A DNA stretch of 64,000 nt. Source: Sweltsa coloradensis. Lineage: Eukaryota > Arthropoda > Insecta > Plecoptera > Chloroperlidae. A program made the position numbers and the translations under genes. The DNA is taken from positions 436,001-500,000 of the forward strand of contig JAMZAV010000025.1 in NCBI GenBank assembly GCA_024449915.1, read 5' to 3'. This document shows, piece after piece, positions 23,601 through 30,996 of this stretch (the stretch's first letter is position 1; each line of letters starts with the position of its first letter). A model generated the notes under the pieces. That model ran no database searches, was not told where the DNA came from, and saw only the letters and a list, made by a program, of their open reading frames with translations.

Positions 23601-24469
23601 TCATGTACATTTTATCCCGGGATAGGCAGAGCTAGGTGAGATAAGCGCGGTGTAGGCCTAATTCCAAATTGAATTCATAATCATGAAGACATATTATCCT
23701 GCTTTACCCCTGGGATAAGAAAGTACATAACAGATGGCGGACATTTTGAGTAGTTGTCATTATACTTTCATAAATCAAAATAGAAACCGTCCCGGGCCTA
23801 GCCCAGACGTATAGAAAATTATTTATAATACAACAGTGTATGCCTAAAGTTCCCTTAGGCTATAGGACTAGATGTGCTGACACACATCCCTCAGGAATAA
23901 CTAGTTTTGATTATTTAAAGCCTAATGTAGATAAACAATAGTATGATAGTCGTATGCTAATCAAAAATGTACGCCAATAATGTTTAATGATCTCGCACAA
24001 TCTCATTTCACTAAATAAAAATGTAGAACAAAAGACGCTGACAATTTTCATTGTTATTTTGCTAATCTGCTGATTTAGATAGCTGTGGAAGGCTAAAGCA
24101 TGAGTGAAAAGTAACATTTATTGTGTTTGTTGTTCCAGTGGAAATTTTTGATTGGATGCATGTAGCCCAGACTTTCTAGTCCTTATCCTGTCTTTTACCG
24201 TCCTTACCCGGGATAAATTATACATAAATTGGGGCCTAGGATGGCAAGGAGAATGCGTCATTAGAAAATCCTTATACTTCTCACTGTTTTTCCAAATTAA
24301 GTTTATGATCAAATACATCCAGTTTACATGTGTGATATTGTATTATTGTGTAAGTCTATGATATATTAATGTTACACTGCCAATGAATAACCTATATAGT
24401 TAAATATATGCATAATGTGGATTTTCTCTTTCAGCTTACAGCCACGGCAAGCCAAACTGCGGCAATTAA
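5645..24469 (+). CDS. CCP (sushi)-vWA domain protein, signal/anchor N terminus, 308 aa, 7 exons
   Basis: Exons 5645-5693, 20624-20686, 20798-20998, 21866-22025, 22373-22578, 23176-23388 and 24435-24469 join in phase (1,1,1,2,1,1) to 927 nt. Residues 5-25 form a hydrophobic segment after Lys4: a signal peptide or type II anchor. Residues 41-103 hold six cysteines (41, 57, 68, 72, 86, 103), a GW and a final PQC, like a CCP module with one extra disulfide. Residues about 126-297 are a vWA domain with a full MIDAS: DESRS at 133-137, Thr202 in SGGGTN, Asp231 in LITDG. Asn118 sits in an NTT sequon. The protein ends 11 residues after vWA, with no protease, EGF or collagen part, unlike complement factor B/C2, which share CCP and vWA. 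The likely role is extracellular, metal-dependent ligand binding (adhesion or immunity); the ligand is unknown. Confidence 0.8.
5983..6600. mobile_element. hAT-like MITE, 618 bp
   Basis: The termini CAGTGGCGGAT and ATCCGCCACTG are typical hAT ends. Flanks share (A/G)GGTTCTA, a 7/8 target duplication, with a few extra bases on the right. Two direct 55-bp blocks (6076-6130, 6452-6510) bracket an inserted LINE 3' end. The site lies inside an older short inverted repeat (GTGGTGTTGAGGTTCTA / TAGAACCTCAACACCAC). Confidence 0.75.
6170..6300 (+). mobile_element. LINE 3' end with (AATA)n tail
   Basis: Reverse complement of 8576-8720, sharing GTTGTCCTCCTTTGTAAATCA and GAATAGGATAGACGTTTAATAAATAAATAA-type tails. 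It is a 5'-truncated copy without coding sequence, sitting inside the hAT-like element. Confidence 0.6.
7129..7388. repeat. Foldback/MITE, about 260 bp
   Basis: Imperfect inverted ends: GGCCATAAAT...CTGCAGAGCGCTCACC on the left and GGTGAGTGCTCTGCAG...ATTTATGGCC on the right. No target duplication could be assigned. Confidence 0.6.
7425..7851. mobile_element. hAT-like MITE, 427 bp
   Basis: The termini CAGGGTGCGAATT and AATTCGCACCCTG are flanked by ATCTAAGG (7417-7424) and ATCTAAAG (7852-7859), a 7/8 match to the 8-bp duplication made by hAT transposases. Internal C/G runs lie near both ends. It is non-coding. Confidence 0.85.
8576..9838 (-). mobile_element. 5'-truncated LINE inserted in the tandem array
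   Basis: On the minus strand the segment ends in a (TAAA)n tail (8576-8615) after GAATAGGATAGACGTTAAATAAA-type sequence, also seen at 6170-6300. Array sequence resumes on either side. The body, including 9420-9830, is too decayed for a reverse transcriptase call. Confidence 0.55.
8820..8945. repeat. Polypurine (A/G) tract, about 120 bp
   Basis: Nearly pure GAAAA/GGAAA runs on the + strand. The complementary phenylalanine-rich frame is a low-complexity artefact. Confidence 0.85.
11371..11640 (+). repeat. Tandem array, about 110-bp unit, 2.5 copies
   Basis: GGATCATGTAG.CAAATAACTAAACATT.GCCGTAAAATTACGGCAT recurs at 11371, 11480 and 11590. Each unit contains the hairpin GCCGTAAAATTACGGC. Confidence 0.85.
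12113..12515 (+). repeat. Tandem duplication, 201-bp period
   Basis: 12113-12313 and 12314-12515 are nearly identical, including the G9/C6 runs, the GCGCGTAGGACCG block and the AAGACGAAACAAATTTTC block. High identity implies a recent event. Overlapping minus-strand frames are repeat artefacts. Confidence 0.9.
12664..13060 (+). mobile_element. Helitron-like element, about 400 bp
   Basis: Begins A|TTGTTGAGCGAGCGTAGCGAG and ends GCGTTTTCCTAG|T. An AACGC/GCGTT stem precedes the end. The interior words (GAAATTTTGCAGGGTC) differ from family A, so this is a divergent member. Confidence 0.55.
13841..16067. mobile_element. Nested TIR element with 9-bp target duplication (Mutator-like)
   Basis: Perfect inverted ends of 37 bp (CATGATCTAACAATATATCT...). 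Both flanks read AGGTAGCAT (13832-13840 and 16068-16076). A 9-bp duplication is characteristic of Mutator-type transposases. Subterminal CpG-rich parts also mirror each other (GACGT.AGCCGGTGCGCA). No transposase is seen, so it is non-autonomous. Confidence 0.8.
14950..15230 (+). repeat. tRNA-derived SINE, family 3
   Basis: The head TTCGACTCTGATTCGGGAGG is followed by the B-box GGTTCGAATCCC. The body has GACTGAAGGTTTTT, GCCCTCGGACATCCCTT and ACAGCGGGCATC. A T-rich insert splits the A-box side. Related copies: 26884-27090 and 27884-28610. Confidence 0.7.
16077..17417. other. Unassigned interior of the 5.8 kb element
   Basis: Removing the nested element rejoins 13831 to 16077. From 16080 a short open stretch reads FDDEDLNELGVIFKDLVGG, then stops. 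It may be a trace of a transposon protein; nothing else is recognisable. Confidence 0.3.
17418..18275. repeat. GC-rich inverted repeat pair (about 150 bp) around a transposon ORF relic
   Basis: 17418-17577 and 18136-18275 are near-identical reverse complements (CCCCGACGGCGACGACAATG, GGCTGGTTCTG.CCAGCAC). Their GC content stands out from the AT-rich neighbourhood. The open frames across them arise from the inverted copies. Confidence 0.8.
17679..18010 (+). pseudogene. Decayed transposon-encoded reading frame
   Basis: From 17688 the + strand reads about 60 codons including EKALVSMYGGK, then a TAG at the codon after KVE. The same frame continues with LPPTTGAAKYH and LRVYFQINAW. From memory, the series (LYGGK, LR..RF, LPPT..AAKYHSLRVY.Q...W) recurs in uncharacterised repeat-encoded proteins of marine invertebrates; this is unverified. 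One stop inside an otherwise conserved-looking frame, no start and a stop soon after indicate a dead fragment. It lies in the 5.8 kb TIR composite, whose lost transposase or accessory protein it may represent. Confidence 0.5.
18276..18685. other. No gene seen
   Basis: AT-rich interior next to the right arm of the 5.8 kb composite; only short frames. Confidence 0.5.
18964..20013. other. No gene seen (intron 1)
   Basis: AT-rich intronic sequence without recognisable repeats or coding potential. Confidence 0.5.
20014..20318. mobile_element. TIR MITE with Helitron-like ends, 305 bp
   Basis: Inverted ends of about 40 bp: CTAGGAACACGCCAAAGTCG on the left, CGACTTTGGCGTTTTCTTAG on the right, each with a GTTGTT.GACGAGTGAG block. 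The ends resemble the 3' ends of the Helitron-like families, but here both ends have them. Confidence 0.7.
20319..20437 (+). repeat. 13-bp minisatellite, about 9 copies
   Basis: TGTCTGCTAGTCC repeated with TATC and TAC variants. It begins at the right end of the MITE, whose terminal TTAGTC may have seeded it. Confidence 0.9.
20624..20686 (+). CDS. CCP-vWA gene exon 2 (second half of hydrophobic segment)
   Basis: 63-nt exon between a TATCCCACAG acceptor and a GTAAGT donor, phase 1-1. It encodes residues 17-37 (VSVVLIVVLTSS then NAPDNILLH) and completes the hydrophobic segment begun by exon 1. A frame opened at the ATG at 20590 would run through the microsatellite, which is a read-through artefact. 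Confidence 0.7.
20698..20763 (+). repeat. (GTGTGC)n microsatellite in intron 2
   Basis: About ten hexamers begin 11 nt after the exon 2 donor and fill over half of the 111-nt intron. Confidence 0.95.
20798..20998 (+). CDS. CCP-vWA gene exon 3 (CCP-like module)
   Basis: One symmetrical phase 1-1 exon holds the whole module, as is usual for sushi exons. It begins TNCSTLVNTQ and ends YKIPQC. The first cysteine lies in NCS, a possible N-glycosylation sequon at Asn40. Acceptor TTTCCTCTAG, donor AAAG|GTACG. Confidence 0.8.
21866..22025 (+). CDS. CCP-vWA gene exon 4 (linker and start of vWA)
   Basis: Encodes NMLFVLDESRSV, the first vWA beta strand and the DxSxS MIDAS motif. Acceptor TGTCTCTTAG, donor CC|GTAAGT, phase 1 to 2. 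Confidence 0.85.
22373..22578 (+). CDS. CCP-vWA gene exon 5 (vWA middle)
   Basis: Encodes RSAGVITFSS, Cys186 and IKYSGGGTNILKALTLA, with the MIDAS threonine. Acceptor TACCCTTTTAG, donor TGT|GTGAGT, phase 2 to 1. Confidence 0.85.
23176..23388 (+). CDS. CCP-vWA gene exon 6 (vWA C-terminal half)
   Basis: Encodes LITDGESETN with the MIDAS aspartate, then SALFTVGIANYNPAQL and FRKVANYLET. Acceptor TTTTTTTCAG, donor ACGG|GTGAGT, phase 1-1. Confidence 0.85.
23500..23570. mobile_element. Solo hAT-type end with poly-C tract
   Basis: CTAGATCCGCCCCTG is a hAT-like right end next to a C14 run. No partner end was found, so it is a truncated remnant in intron 6. Confidence 0.4.
23592..24237. mobile_element. 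TIR MITE in intron 6, about 645 bp
   Basis: Imperfect 36-bp inverted ends: GGGGCCCGATTCATGTAC...TATCCCGGGATA on the left, CCCGGGATAAATTAT...TTGGGGCCTA on the right. No coding sequence. Confidence 0.7.
24435..24469 (+). CDS. CCP-vWA gene exon 7 (C terminus and stop)
   Basis: Encodes YSHGKPNCGN then TAA. Cys306 could pair with Cys186 or link subunits. Acceptor TCTCTTTCAG. Confidence 0.75.
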
Positions 24470-25165
24470 ATCACTTCTACAATTAACTAACTGAAACATT
24501 TGCACGTGCATCAATATGAAATCATTAATACAATTACGTTAATACCTAGTGGATTTCTAATATACCTCAAGGAAACATACCAGGCTCAGAAATACTTTTG
24601 AAAGAATGATATTTTTTAAACTTTTTACATTATCGTTTGATCACACAAACCATCTATTTGGTATGCTTATTTGTACATGAATATCATTATTATTTTAGAG
24701 AGGTGCATTAAAATAGATTTAGGAAACAAAATACGGAAACGAATTGATGTTGTATAAAAGTGGCAAAATCAAATCAAATCCAATCAATAATTTGTTATTT
24801 TGTCAGCATGCGCACTCGTGACTAAAACACATATTTCAAACGCCTACGTCAAAATTGTTAATAACTGTATTGATTATCTCTGCATTCATTGCAAGATGGA
24901 CATCATGTATATGGCACACCGTCGAAATGCTTAATCGCCTCTAAGGCTCCCAAGTGTGGGAGTGATTATATTTCAATGTAACTTAGCCTATGTATAAAAT
25001 AATATTGCAATATAGCCTATAGCAGAAGTGTAACTTGTCAACTAGAACGTTAACTCACCCACATTTCGATTAGATCTTATAACATTTTGTATTAAATTAC
25101 GGGTATTTTATAACTGAATATGTTAGAAGTTAAATATATAAATAAATAAATAACTGCAAAATTTG
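24470..25165 (+). terminator. 3' UTR and probable poly(A) site of the CCP-vWA gene
   Basis: AATAAA words at about 25141-25150 are followed by a GT-rich stretch (TTTGTATTGTGT, about 25162-25175), the usual arrangement at cleavage sites. This would give a 3' UTR of about 690 nt. Confidence 0.4.
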
Positions 25166-25888
25166 TATTGTGTCCTTAAAGAGCATGTTCATTTTACGCG
25201 CTTTCAAATTTCTCAGACAATTTTAGTAGCATCTATTTGTGATTTTATATATTTGTGTAAAAATTAATGGCATCTATCATAGCACTTTTCCATTAATAGA
25301 TGATAGAAAATAACAATAACAAAACAAATTCAATTTTCTGGAATTTATAGAATATGTCAAAATGGTCAAAAACACCCAAATAACTAAGCATTTTCTAATA
25401 ATTGATCTATGATAAATATTGGAAATCTGATATGATAGGGACGTACATATTATGTCCTTCATTATCAAATATGCCAAGTTGTATAAGATGTAATGATTTA
25501 TGGCTGCAGGACAAGGAACGCGATGAACATCAAATCACGCCGGCCAGCTTCCTCTTAAATCAAGGGGCATGTGCTCTCTCCCTCCCCCTCCCCCCCCCCC
25601 CCCCCACAAGAAAGATCTCGCTCGAGTCGTTACAACGAGATCTGATATAAAAATTAACTGAAAATAGAATGGTAATCGAAATAGTATAATGAATATAGAT
25701 TCTACCCATCACAAACCTAGAATGTGATGTTTTCAAATAAATTACTTGACTTTTAAATGGTCAATTAGAATTTGAAGACAGGTATAAAATGTTTGAAAGT
25801 TAATAGGTGGTGGCCTAATCTACATTCGTTAAGAGCTCAGTCATTTGGGAGGAGTGATATGCAGATTACTCATTTTGAAGGTCTAGTA
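25166..25888. other. No gene seen
   Basis: AT-rich DNA apart from a poly-C run near 25582-25605; only short random frames. Confidence 0.5.
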
Positions 25889-25896
25889 GGTAAGAT

Positions 25897-26724
25897 CAGC
25901 AGCGTAACTAGGAATAATTGTGGGGGGGGGGTGGTAAGTGACTGGTAGCTGGGGTCGGGGCGAAGCCGTAGCCGACTAGCCGCCGAAGGCAAAAAATTTC
26001 ACCATACTACAGTTTTTAAAACTGGCAACTCAAGGGATCGCCGTTTTGTTTATGAAGGATATACACAAAGATGATTTTGGACGTAAAATTTCAATTTCGT
26101 TATTACCAAAAATCAATTTGAAAATGCACAACTTTAAAAAAAACGCAGTATCTCAAATTCAGGACAATTTTATGATTAATTTAAAAGAAAAACAAGCACA
26201 TAAGAGTGAGAATCAGTTTTAAATTTGAGCTCAATTTAAGCCTTCAGTTTTCAACGTTTCTGACAGTTTTTACCAGGATAAATTTCGACTACCCGGCACC
26301 TCCACCATTTTTACCAGACAGGATTTATTTAATTTCGACTACCTACCCGGCACATCCACCAAAACTTCGAAAAAAACAACTTTGTTTGAAATTTAGTGAC
26401 CTAATTCGCTTTTAAAGACATAATTGCTGATTTCGCCACTAGTTCGCGGTATCAACTAAAATATCGCGAAAATTCGCGAATTGGAAATTGATACCATTCA
26501 ATCACAATTCAGGTGATTCATGTGCAAACTGAATTTAAAGGGATTATTGCAACTTAAAAAAATTGCGAATTTCTTTGTCACCATTTTTGCACATCTCTGT
26601 ATAAGTGAACTGTTGTGCCCCCTACAAAGTACTGTTTCAGCTCTTTAAAATATGAGCCTCGAAGTGGTTTTGCGAGGGGGGGGTTAACCTCCTACCCCCA
26701 CCCCCTCACTTATTTACGCCACTA
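25897..26724. mobile_element. hAT-like element, 828 bp
   Basis: The ends CAGCAGCGTAACTAGG and TTACGCCACTA are flanked by perfect 8-bp duplications GGTAAGAT (25889-25896 and 26725-26732). G and C runs lie inside each end. No transposase frame. Confidence 0.85.
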
Positions 26725-26883
26725 GGTAAGATAACAGTTGATAATAATGTCGTGTTGTGTACAAATAATAACTCTGAGAATGACACATTCAGGAGATTGA
26801 TAACAACAGAGAGAGGTAAACGTCACAATGGCAACTCTATTTGGAGATGCAAACATTGATATCCTAAATGATTCTGATTAACC

Positions 26884-27090
26884 GACAGTGGTGGCTCATA
26901 TGTAAGCCCAACCAAACTCTGATGTATGAGGTCACGGGATCGAATATCTCAACCTGCGAGCATGATTCATGGCTGGCACAGTTTTTCAATGTGGGGTTTG
27001 AGTCCTCGTAAACAGCCCTAGGACATTCCTTTCCGAATAACTCAACTCTGAGACGTTAGGGTCCTGCCTAATTACAATTAGTGTGTATTT
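26884..27090 (+). repeat. SINE family 3, diverged
   Basis: Shares GCCCTAGGACATTCCTTTCC and the B-box-like ACGGGATCGAAT with the copies at 14950 and 27884; heavily mutated. Confidence 0.5.
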
Positions 27091-27883
27091 TTGAGTCCTT
27101 CAGACATGGGTCTAGTTTTGTGTCCTGTCACGTGTGAATTTTAAGCAAAATATATAGTTTTCTATCACAAACGTGCAGGCTTGATCTAGATTTTGTCTAC
27201 TTTAAAAGCCCAAGGTTTCAGAATATAAAGTTTCGCTCCGTTTTTCAAGACGAAATGTTGTGTATACGTTTAAAAAATTGTATATGTTTGTTTATGTTTT
27301 CTCAAGATTGCTAAAATATAAAATTTCGAAAAACCAGAAAGAGACAACTATTTCCAAATTTGGGCGTTCCTAAAAAGTGGCGTGTGATCAACGTTGTTTG
27401 AGAGTGCGAAATTTAATTGAAAAATCGCAGTAAAATATAAATGAAGTAAAATTAAAGGCGCTTTAATTAATATGTACCGGCTTTAATGGTCATCAAAATT
27501 AGATCAATTCCACTTGTAAACGTACGTATCTATTTTAGGCTGTTCAAATTGAAGCGAACAATCATCCAACATCATCCAATAATAGTGGTCAACAACTATA
27601 CAACGACTAATTCTACTAACTATACATCAATCTCCTCGAACAATACGAATTGTAGTATCTCATGGGCATTCAATAAACAAAGCGAATCAAACAAACCGCA
27701 ACTAGATAATAATCGATGAAAAAATGAACGGCGACCCACAACTGGACTTATCAAAAAGTGGAATTTTAATTATTTATTCAATCAATTCCGATCCGAGCTA
27801 AGCCTAACGTGGACATATGTGTGGACTTGACATCCGTGTGGACGGCGCCGACGGTATCGTTAATATTGAATTTCTTGTGCATG
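27091..27883. other. No gene seen
   Basis: AT-rich. The frame at 27486-27719 is Asn/Thr/Ser-rich low complexity and not credible as a gene. Confidence 0.5.
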
Positions 27884-28610
27884 ACCGACAGTGTGACTCT
27901 GATTCGGGAGGTCCCGGATTCTAAACCCACCAAGACCAGCAATCATGACTGAAGGTTTTTACCTAGGTTTCCCTCAGTTGTCAATGCGAATGCAAACCCT
28001 TTATAGGTTAGTGGTACCGGTACACTTAGTTACCACTTCTTTTCAAAATCTACACATTTACACAATTAAATCGTACGTAGTTTTCACACTTACACCGTCA
28101 AAAGTGTTGTTTTGTCGAATGTAGCATTTTTCTTCTGAATTCTATGATTCGAACGATTTTATAATTGATCAAAAAATCGAACTTATGTATAAAACCCAAA
28201 ATACACAAATTTCGGGATGTCCCGAATTTTGTTGCCTGAGAGATTCGTTTGACATGTTCCAAAAATTGTAATGAAAAATGAAAAATTGCAAAAAAAAAAA
28301 TTTAAATATATATTTAAATTTTGGATTTTTTTCAACTTTGATAGCAATTTGGATTTCAAAATCAGCATTTTTTTCCTAAAAGATCAAGGAAAAAAAATCT
28401 AAAATTCATTTAAAAAAGCACAAAGTTCAAAGTGTTAAGGTAGAAAGAAAAATTATGGTGTAAAAAGTTTTGCCCTATAAAGGGGTTCAGAAGCCCTCGG
28501 ACATTCCTTTCCCAACTATCCTGAACTCTAATGTAGTTGTAGGCAGGGTCACACAACCTACAACGGGCATCGTCTTCTTATCTGGCCATATTATATAGGG
28601 ATTATAGATT
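27884..28610 (+). repeat. SINE family 3 split by a MITE
   Basis: The head (CTCTGATTCGGGAGGTCCCGG, GACTGAAGGTTTTT) ends near 27996. The body resumes at about 28488 with AAGCCCTCGGACATTCC and ACAACGGGCATC. The copy at 14950 shows the uninterrupted order. Confidence 0.7.
27997..28487. mobile_element. MITE inserted in the SINE, about 490 bp
   Basis: Inverted ends CCTTTATAGG and CCTATAAAGG. AT-rich interior. No clear target duplication. Confidence 0.6.
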
Positions 28611-29024
28611 TCGATACCTCTCAAAAACAAACAACAAACATTTAAAATTAATACATAATCCATGCTTAAATATAGAGATCATCTATGGTAGCTTTATTTT
28701 TGCATCGTGGGTATGCATGGGTTATGCTGTCACGTCACATACCGATGTGGGACTACTATGTTACCTGTGACGCTTTCATACTATTGATTTGCTTAGAGGT
28801 ATTTATTTTGCTGCTGGCAAGAGATAAGACTTAGACTGTATGACTACGCTTCCCTCTCGTGACCTTTAGACGACAACGCGTAGAAACAAGTCACTCATTC
28901 CGAACACCATGGTTTACAGCTGTCTAATACCATGTGTTCGATTGATGATTGATGGGATATTGCCATTTTAATGCACTTTGGCTATTCGAGACGATGAGTG
29001 GTGATAGATGAGGATGAAGTATGA
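28611..29024. other. No gene seen
   Basis: Ordinary sequence without recognisable elements. Confidence 0.5.
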
Positions 29025-29400
29025 ACAGAAGTGAGGAGGGGTAACCTGGTACCGGCACGTAGTCTACTCCTTTCGAAAAGTACCAAGGGGACCAACGGCT
29101 TAACGTCCCATCCGAAAGGACGGTGTAACTTTGACAGTCATATAGGTTCCTCCACTAACCCGGACTGCCTAGCAGACGTCGAAGAGAAAGAAGCCGTTAC
29201 ACTAGCTTTCGAACCCTCCATCTGCTCTAACCAGCGGTATACGTGAGTAATGAGTTTCAGGGCAGAGCGGTCACCCACTCTACCCCTGACCACGCCCGAT
29301 TCTGCTTAACTTCGGTGTTTGAGGGGGAACTGGTTAAACGACCTCGGCTAAACCGCTGGCTCATGTGTTCGAGAAACCATCAAAATAGTGTGAATGAATC
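29025..29400 (+). repeat. Probable dispersed repeat of unknown class
   Basis: GC-richer block with ACGGCTTAACGTCCCATCC and a later tRNA-like GGCTCATGTGTTCGAGAAACC. From memory, such words recur in invertebrate interspersed repeats. Two adjoining open frames (29031-29246, 29243-29659) have no recognisable domain. Confidence 0.3.
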
Positions 29401-29659
29401 TATCACACTGGAACTGTGTTTAAAACTCATCACTCTCCATAAACCTATTGATATGGTTTGTCTGATGGAATTCATCATTTTGTTTAAATATATAGAAATA
29501 CACCACTTAGGAACGACCACACTCAATGATTTAGCCATGATATATTTTACAAGGGGGCAAGGGGGGGAGGGCAGCACTTATCCACTCCGCTGCAAGGGAA
29601 GTACCGGGGGAAAAGTCCCCCCTCGCCCCCGCACCACAGATCCTGTTTTATTATTTTAA

Positions 29660-30739
29660 ATTCTTTTAACCCCCCCCCCCCCCCCCCGCCACTTGTGGCG
29701 CCCATACAACGATCTAGACTCTGTTACTCGTCAAGAATTTCGAGGTCATTTTGTTGTTCCCAATATGGCAAACAAGCGAATACCTATCTATAATATTACG
29801 TTGCAAGCGAAGTAATTCGACGTTACTTACTTACTATAATTATTCTAGCACTCCAAGGCAGAACTCAACAAGAGAAGACAAGGAACCAACTTGAGACATT
29901 CCGCATAGGACAAGACGATTGAGCAGATGTCATGGCTTTTTGACAGGGGGGGGGGGGAAACGGTAATTTAATTTGGCTTTGTCATGCTTAAAAATTAATA
30001 TACCTTGAATGAAAATGGATGGGCACCCATTCTTGGAAGCGGACGAAGTCCCGTTTTAGTTCGTGTAAGGCAGTAAAATGTAAAAACTTATGTTGACAGG
30101 CAATTCAGTATGGTTTTAATATTAACTGTCACTGCTAAAATCTACTTAATAACGAGAGCTTAGAAAACATTTAAGTACAGTTAAATTTGTTCCTAGTTCC
30201 CCCAAAATAGTTTTTTTAAAGTTACAAATTTCTTCCGGCTGTTATAAAGGAACGTATTCGATAGATGATCCCCAAAAATGAACTCATTCATATCCAAAAC
30301 AGGAGGTGTCACACAGTATTTGGTGTCACGTGTCACAGGGTAACGCCCTTTCTTGGATGATTTCTTTATTAATATAAAATAAAAGTAATTCACTATTAGA
30401 AGCACTTTATTCCCTCATAAGCCCCGACTTCGATCCCCGACTTGGGTGGGAACCTATATTAATTACAAAATTGAGACGCCAGCTTTCCTTTAATCTCTCG
30501 TCCACCTATCGTATCGAATGAAAATCAATATTGCATTCATTAACATATATTTTTTTTATCAAATCAAGACCACTTTATTTTGCTATGTTAGCTATTATGA
30601 TTCTCATCTCGATCATCCACGAACCAGAAAGTTTGAACCCCCCTCCCAAGAAGGTGACTCCTGAAACACGCTCTTCTTTTATGTTCGATGTTTTGTTGAT
30701 CTGTTATTCAAAACGCCGAGTGGATGATAAAATGATAAA
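29660..30739. other. No gene seen; poly-C/G tracts
   Basis: C17-type run at about 29670-29687 and G11 run at about 29947-29957. Otherwise AT-rich, with no coding signal. Confidence 0.5.
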
Positions 30740-30830
30740 ATCCTATCCGGGACTCGAACCCGCGAGCCCTGGTCTGTCGAACCTGCACGTAGGCCTGACT
30801 AGTGACTTTGTCATCCTCGGAGCAGCCGAA
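30740..30830 (-). repeat. tRNA-like/SINE head
   Basis: The minus strand carries the B-box GGGTTCGAGTCCCGG and a weak A-box side. It does not fold into a convincing cloverleaf. It lies just upstream of the CRE promoter-like segment. Confidence 0.4.
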
Positions 30831-30842
30831 CTCGCACGAAGA

Positions 30843-30907
30843 TGACGTCATATCAAAACACTTCTATGATTGGCTGAGCAGGTTTCACTCGGGCTGATAT
30901 GACGTCA
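30843..30907 (+). promoter_or_regulatory. CRE-CCAAT-CRE promoter-like segment
   Basis: Two perfect CREs (TGACGTCA at 30843-30850 and 30900-30907) lie in a 12-bp inverted repeat (TGACGTCATATC/GATATGACGTCA). Between them is an inverted CCAAT box (ATTGG, 30869-30873). The following 90 bp are GC-rich and end in an AAG|GTGAGC donor. The second CRE overlaps the ATG at 30899, so transcription may start downstream of that ATG. A small inverted-repeat element is the alternative. Confidence 0.5.
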
Positions 30908-30996
30908 CAGGCAACTCTTGCGAGTCTGTGTCTGCGAGGCTTCAGTTGCCATCCAGTCTACGAGCAGAGAACACCGGTCCGTTCGACACCAACAAG
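30899..30996 (+). CDS. Candidate gene exon A
   Basis: 32 codons from MTSQATLASLCLRGF to RSTPT plus two bases. Donor AAG|GTGAGC. It may be wholly 5' UTR. Confidence 0.4.

Noticed and set aside
27486..27719. 77-codon frame rich in Asn, Thr and Ser
   Set aside because: Compositional artefact; no partner exons.
29243..29659. 138-codon frame
   Set aside because: No domain, overlaps repeat-like sequence and a G/C-rich run, no splice pattern; left as part of a probable dispersed repeat.
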